This document shows, in pieces, positions 61,188 through 62,695 of a DNA stretch of 62,695 bases. Numbering within the stretch: position 1 is the stretch's first letter; every line of letters begins with the position of its first letter. A program made the position numbers and the translations under genes. Below the pieces are notes generated by a model that was not told where the DNA came from, did no database searches, and saw only the letters and a program-made list of their open reading frames with translations. Origin of the DNA: UBA4717 sp045580165 (GTDB taxonomy: Bacteria; Bacillota; Clostridia; Oscillospirales; CAG-272); assembly GCA_045580165.1 (NCBI GenBank), contig JAZNNG010000061.1:1-62695 (forward strand), written 5' to 3'.

Positions 61188-62099
61188 ATGCACATAACAC
61201 TCGCAGGAAAACTCGGAAGCGGAAAATCAACCATAGCAAACCTTCTTTCAGAACGTCACGGCTTTGAAATTTACTCAACGGGTAAGATTCAGCGTGAGCT
61301 CGCAAGAAGCTTCGGAGTAAGCACGCTCGAAATGAATCAGATGATGTCAAAGGACACCAAGTATGATCATATGATCGACGACGAGGTGACCCGTATATCG
61401 GTAGACAGAGCAGAGGATAAGCTGCTTTTCGATTCGCGTATGGCGTGGCACTTTGCGAAAAACTCCTTCCGCGTATTTTTTACCATCGATCCGCAGATAG
61501 CGGCGATGCGCGTAATGGCAAATCCGCGCGGCGCGGAGGAAACCTACGCCGACGTAAATGAGGCCTGCGAAAAGCTTATTCTCAGAAGTATGGTTGAAAA
61601 CAAACGCTTTAAGGAGATATACGGTACAGATAACCTCGATTACTCGAACTATGACCTCATAGTAGATACCTCCTACGAAACTCCCGATAACATCTGTAAG
61701 CTTGTTGCAAACGAGTACGCAGAGTTCTGCGAGAACCCAGACAACTATAAGAGGAAGATGTACTTTTCTCCGAAATCTCTTTATCCGACGGTGTCGGCAG
61801 AGGAAATAAAGTCTATAAGGTTTTACGGAATTACCGACGAGATCGCCAAGGACAAGGAGTATATATTTGCCCCGATTTTCGTAACCTGTATCGATAACTA
61901 TAATTACATTGTCGACGGACACAAGCGCGCTCTCGCATCGCTTATGATGCGAGTTCCGTACGTCAGAGCAGAGCTTGCTGCAAACGTCAGCGCCGCAGAG
62001 CTGACCGAGAGAATAAAGTCGGCAGGTCCCGAGTCGCTCGTTGAATACGGAAAGGTGGGAGGCTTCGTCCATCCGAACTGCCCTAAGCTCTATAACTGA
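61188..62099 (+). CDS. Cytidylate kinase-like P-loop protein with C-terminal ParB-like domain
   Basis: A 303-residue protein that appears to be a fusion. Residues 1-175 are a nucleoside-monophosphate-kinase-like fold with the Walker A motif LAGKLGSGKST (6-16) followed by FEIYSTGKIQRELARSFG and DSRMAWHF, as in short cytidylate-kinase-like proteins. Residues 190-303 carry APIFVTCIDNYNYIVDGHKRALASLMMRVPYVRAEL, which resembles the DGHkR-type block of ParB/sulfiredoxin-like domains. It stands alone with its own promoter and terminator. The reaction of the fusion is unknown. Confidence 0.7.
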   Translation: MHITLAGKLGSGKSTIANLLSERHGFEIYSTGKIQRELARSFGVSTLEMNQMMSKDTKYDHMIDDEVTRISVDRAEDKLLFDSRMAWHFAKNSFRVFFTIDPQIAAMRVMANPRGAEETYADVNEACEKLILRSMVENKRFKEIYGTDNLDYSNYDLIVDTSYETPDNICKLVANEYAEFCENPDNYKRKMYFSPKSLYPTVSAEEIKSIRFYGITDEIAKDKEYIFAPIFVTCIDNYNYIVDGHKRALASLMMRVPYVRAELAANVSAAELTERIKSAGPESLVEYGKVGGFVHPNCPKLYN

Positions 62100-62106
62100 T
62101 AAATAA

Positions 62107-62143
62107 AAAAGGCGGAGAGAAGATTTTCTTCTCTCCGCCTTTT
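62107..62143. terminator. Bidirectional terminator
   Basis: AAAAGGCGGAGAGAAGA pairs perfectly with TCTTCTCTCCGCCTTTT around ttt, between convergent genes. Confidence 0.92.
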
Positions 62144-62153
62144 AGCTTTGCGG

Positions 62154-62384
62154 TTAGTCAACGATATAATTTTTTACTCTTTCGATAAGAGAATCTGCGT
62201 TGTCGCTGTGAATAGTAAGGGTAATGGGGCTTGAAAGATCAAGGCTGAAGATACCCATTATGGATTTAGCGTCAACAACGTAACGACCGCTTGAAAGATC
62301 AGCTTCACCGTTGAACATAGTAACGGCGTTTACGAAATCCTTAACGTCGTTTATAGTTGAAAGCATAATGTTTACTTTTTTCAT
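62154..62384 (-). CDS. HPr-like protein lacking the phosphorylatable histidine
   Basis: A 76-residue protein of the HPr fold. The C-terminal half matches HPr well: VVDAKSIMGIFSLDLSSPITLTIHSDNADSLIERV, including S41 at the place of regulatory Ser46. The N-terminal GLHARPA loop with the active-site His15 is replaced by STINDVKDFV, with no His. It therefore cannot pass phosphate in sugar transport, but it could be modified by HPr kinase, like Bacillus Crh, and act in catabolite control. The ribosome binding site is AAAAGGAG. Confidence 0.82.
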   Translation of the reverse strand: MKKVNIMLSTINDVKDFVNAVTMFNGEADLSSGRYVVDAKSIMGIFSLDLSSPITLTIHSDNADSLIERVKNYIVD

Positions 62385-62419
62385 ATTATTAACTCCTTTT
62401 CATATATTTCCACGGTAAT

Positions 62420-62448
62420 ATTGTAGCTTATAAAACTTGATTTGTCAA
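62420..62448 (-). promoter_or_regulatory. Promoter of the HPr-like gene
   Basis: On the minus strand TTGACA (62443-62448) and TACAAT (62420-62425) are 17 bp apart. Confidence 0.8.
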
Positions 62449-62560
62449 TCATATAGTGTGCAATTTTGTGCAATAATATTAAATGAGCATGGATAAAAGG
62501 GGTACAAAATGGCGAAAAAGGGGAAGAGAAAAACTTTTTTTATTTTTTTGAAAAAAGTTG

Positions 62561-62589
62561 TTGACAAAACGTGTGTGCCGTGATATAAT
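62561..62589 (+). promoter_or_regulatory. Consensus promoter of tRNA-Val
   Basis: TTGACA at 62561-62566 and TATAAT at 62584-62589 are 17 bp apart, a perfect match, 30 bp before the tRNA. Confidence 0.92.
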
Positions 62590-62619
62590 ATCAAAGTCGC
62601 AGGAAAACCTGTGGCAAAT

Positions 62620-62695
62620 GGGAGCATAGCTCAGCTGGGAGAGCATCTGCCTTACAAGCAGAGGGTCATAGGTTCGAGCCCTATTGTTCCCACCA
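62620..62695 (+). tRNA. tRNA-Val (anticodon TAC)
   Basis: 76 nt with encoded CCA, ending at the last base of the window. The anticodon stem TCTGC/GCAGA encloses CTTACAA, giving TAC. More tRNA genes may follow beyond the window. Confidence 0.96.

Overview
The window looks like a chromosomal segment of an uncultured anaerobic, gut- or rumen-type member of the Clostridia (Bacillota). Supporting signs are strong AGGAG-type ribosome binding sites, near-consensus TTGACA-17-TATAAT promoters, rho-independent terminators at most operon ends, a PPi-type phosphofructokinase, a nickel lactate racemase (LarA), a cohesin/dockerin protein, plant-glycan hydrolases and an intergenic palindromic repeat of a kind common in gut Firmicutes. 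No phage, transposase or CRISPR array was seen. Three tRNA genes are present.

Layout. 1-22.5 kb: mostly short transcription units. They encode a membrane-anchored M3 peptidase, a GH99/WbsX-like protein, a LemA protein with a large partner, a tandem pair of small membrane proteins, a polysaccharide deacetylase, glutamine synthetase, an AraC regulator divergent from a GH2 beta-galactosidase, a Na/Pi transporter, an SGNH hydrolase, a GH78 rhamnosidase, ZIP and DMT transporters, LarA and a lipoprotein. 22.6-41.1 kb: one long polysaccharide cluster, apparently a single transcription unit from about 22.65 kb to the terminator at 41.12 kb. It holds a DegT aminotransferase, an initiating sugar transferase, two tandem ATP-grasp ligases, four glycosyltransferases, Wzy, Wzx, UDP-FucNAc synthesis genes (CapE/CapF/CapG type), an acyltransferase, a second UDP-GlcNAc 2-epimerase and a nucleotidyltransferase. 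Its middle is visibly more AT-rich, as expected for exchangeable Wzx/Wzy-type serotype genes. 41.1-48.9 kb: tRNA-Thr and tRNA-Asp, an isocitrate dehydrogenase gene interrupted by a single in-frame TGA, a structured-RNA candidate, an orphan MazF, an ECF sigma factor with a very long C-terminal extension, YdcF-like and YmdB genes, a DUF3006 gene and PPi-PFK. 49.2-62.7 kb: serC-serA, an AraC regulator, an acyl-ACP thioesterase, a cohesin-dockerin protein, Nnr, an RNHCP protein, YbaK, HtrA, an OmpR-type two-component pair, a kinase/ParB-like fusion, an HPr-like protein without the phosphorylatable histidine, and tRNA-Val.

How the genes fit together. The polysaccharide cluster supplies nucleotide sugars (UDP-FucNAc and UDP-ManNAc), loads the first sugar on a lipid carrier, extends the unit, flips it and polymerises it. 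The scattered CAZymes suggest use of beta-galactosides and rhamnosides. Two of the carbohydrate genes share an identical 16-bp promoter element. HtrA and the adjacent two-component system look like an envelope-stress module.

Most worth checking are the TGA codon at a conserved cysteine position of isocitrate dehydrogenase, the promoter-driven structured RNA upstream of MazF, the LytTR-spaced direct repeats before the paired membrane proteins, the ECF sigma factor with its large private domain, and the three-way-junction leader of the PFK gene. All functional calls come from reading motifs by eye; no database search was run.
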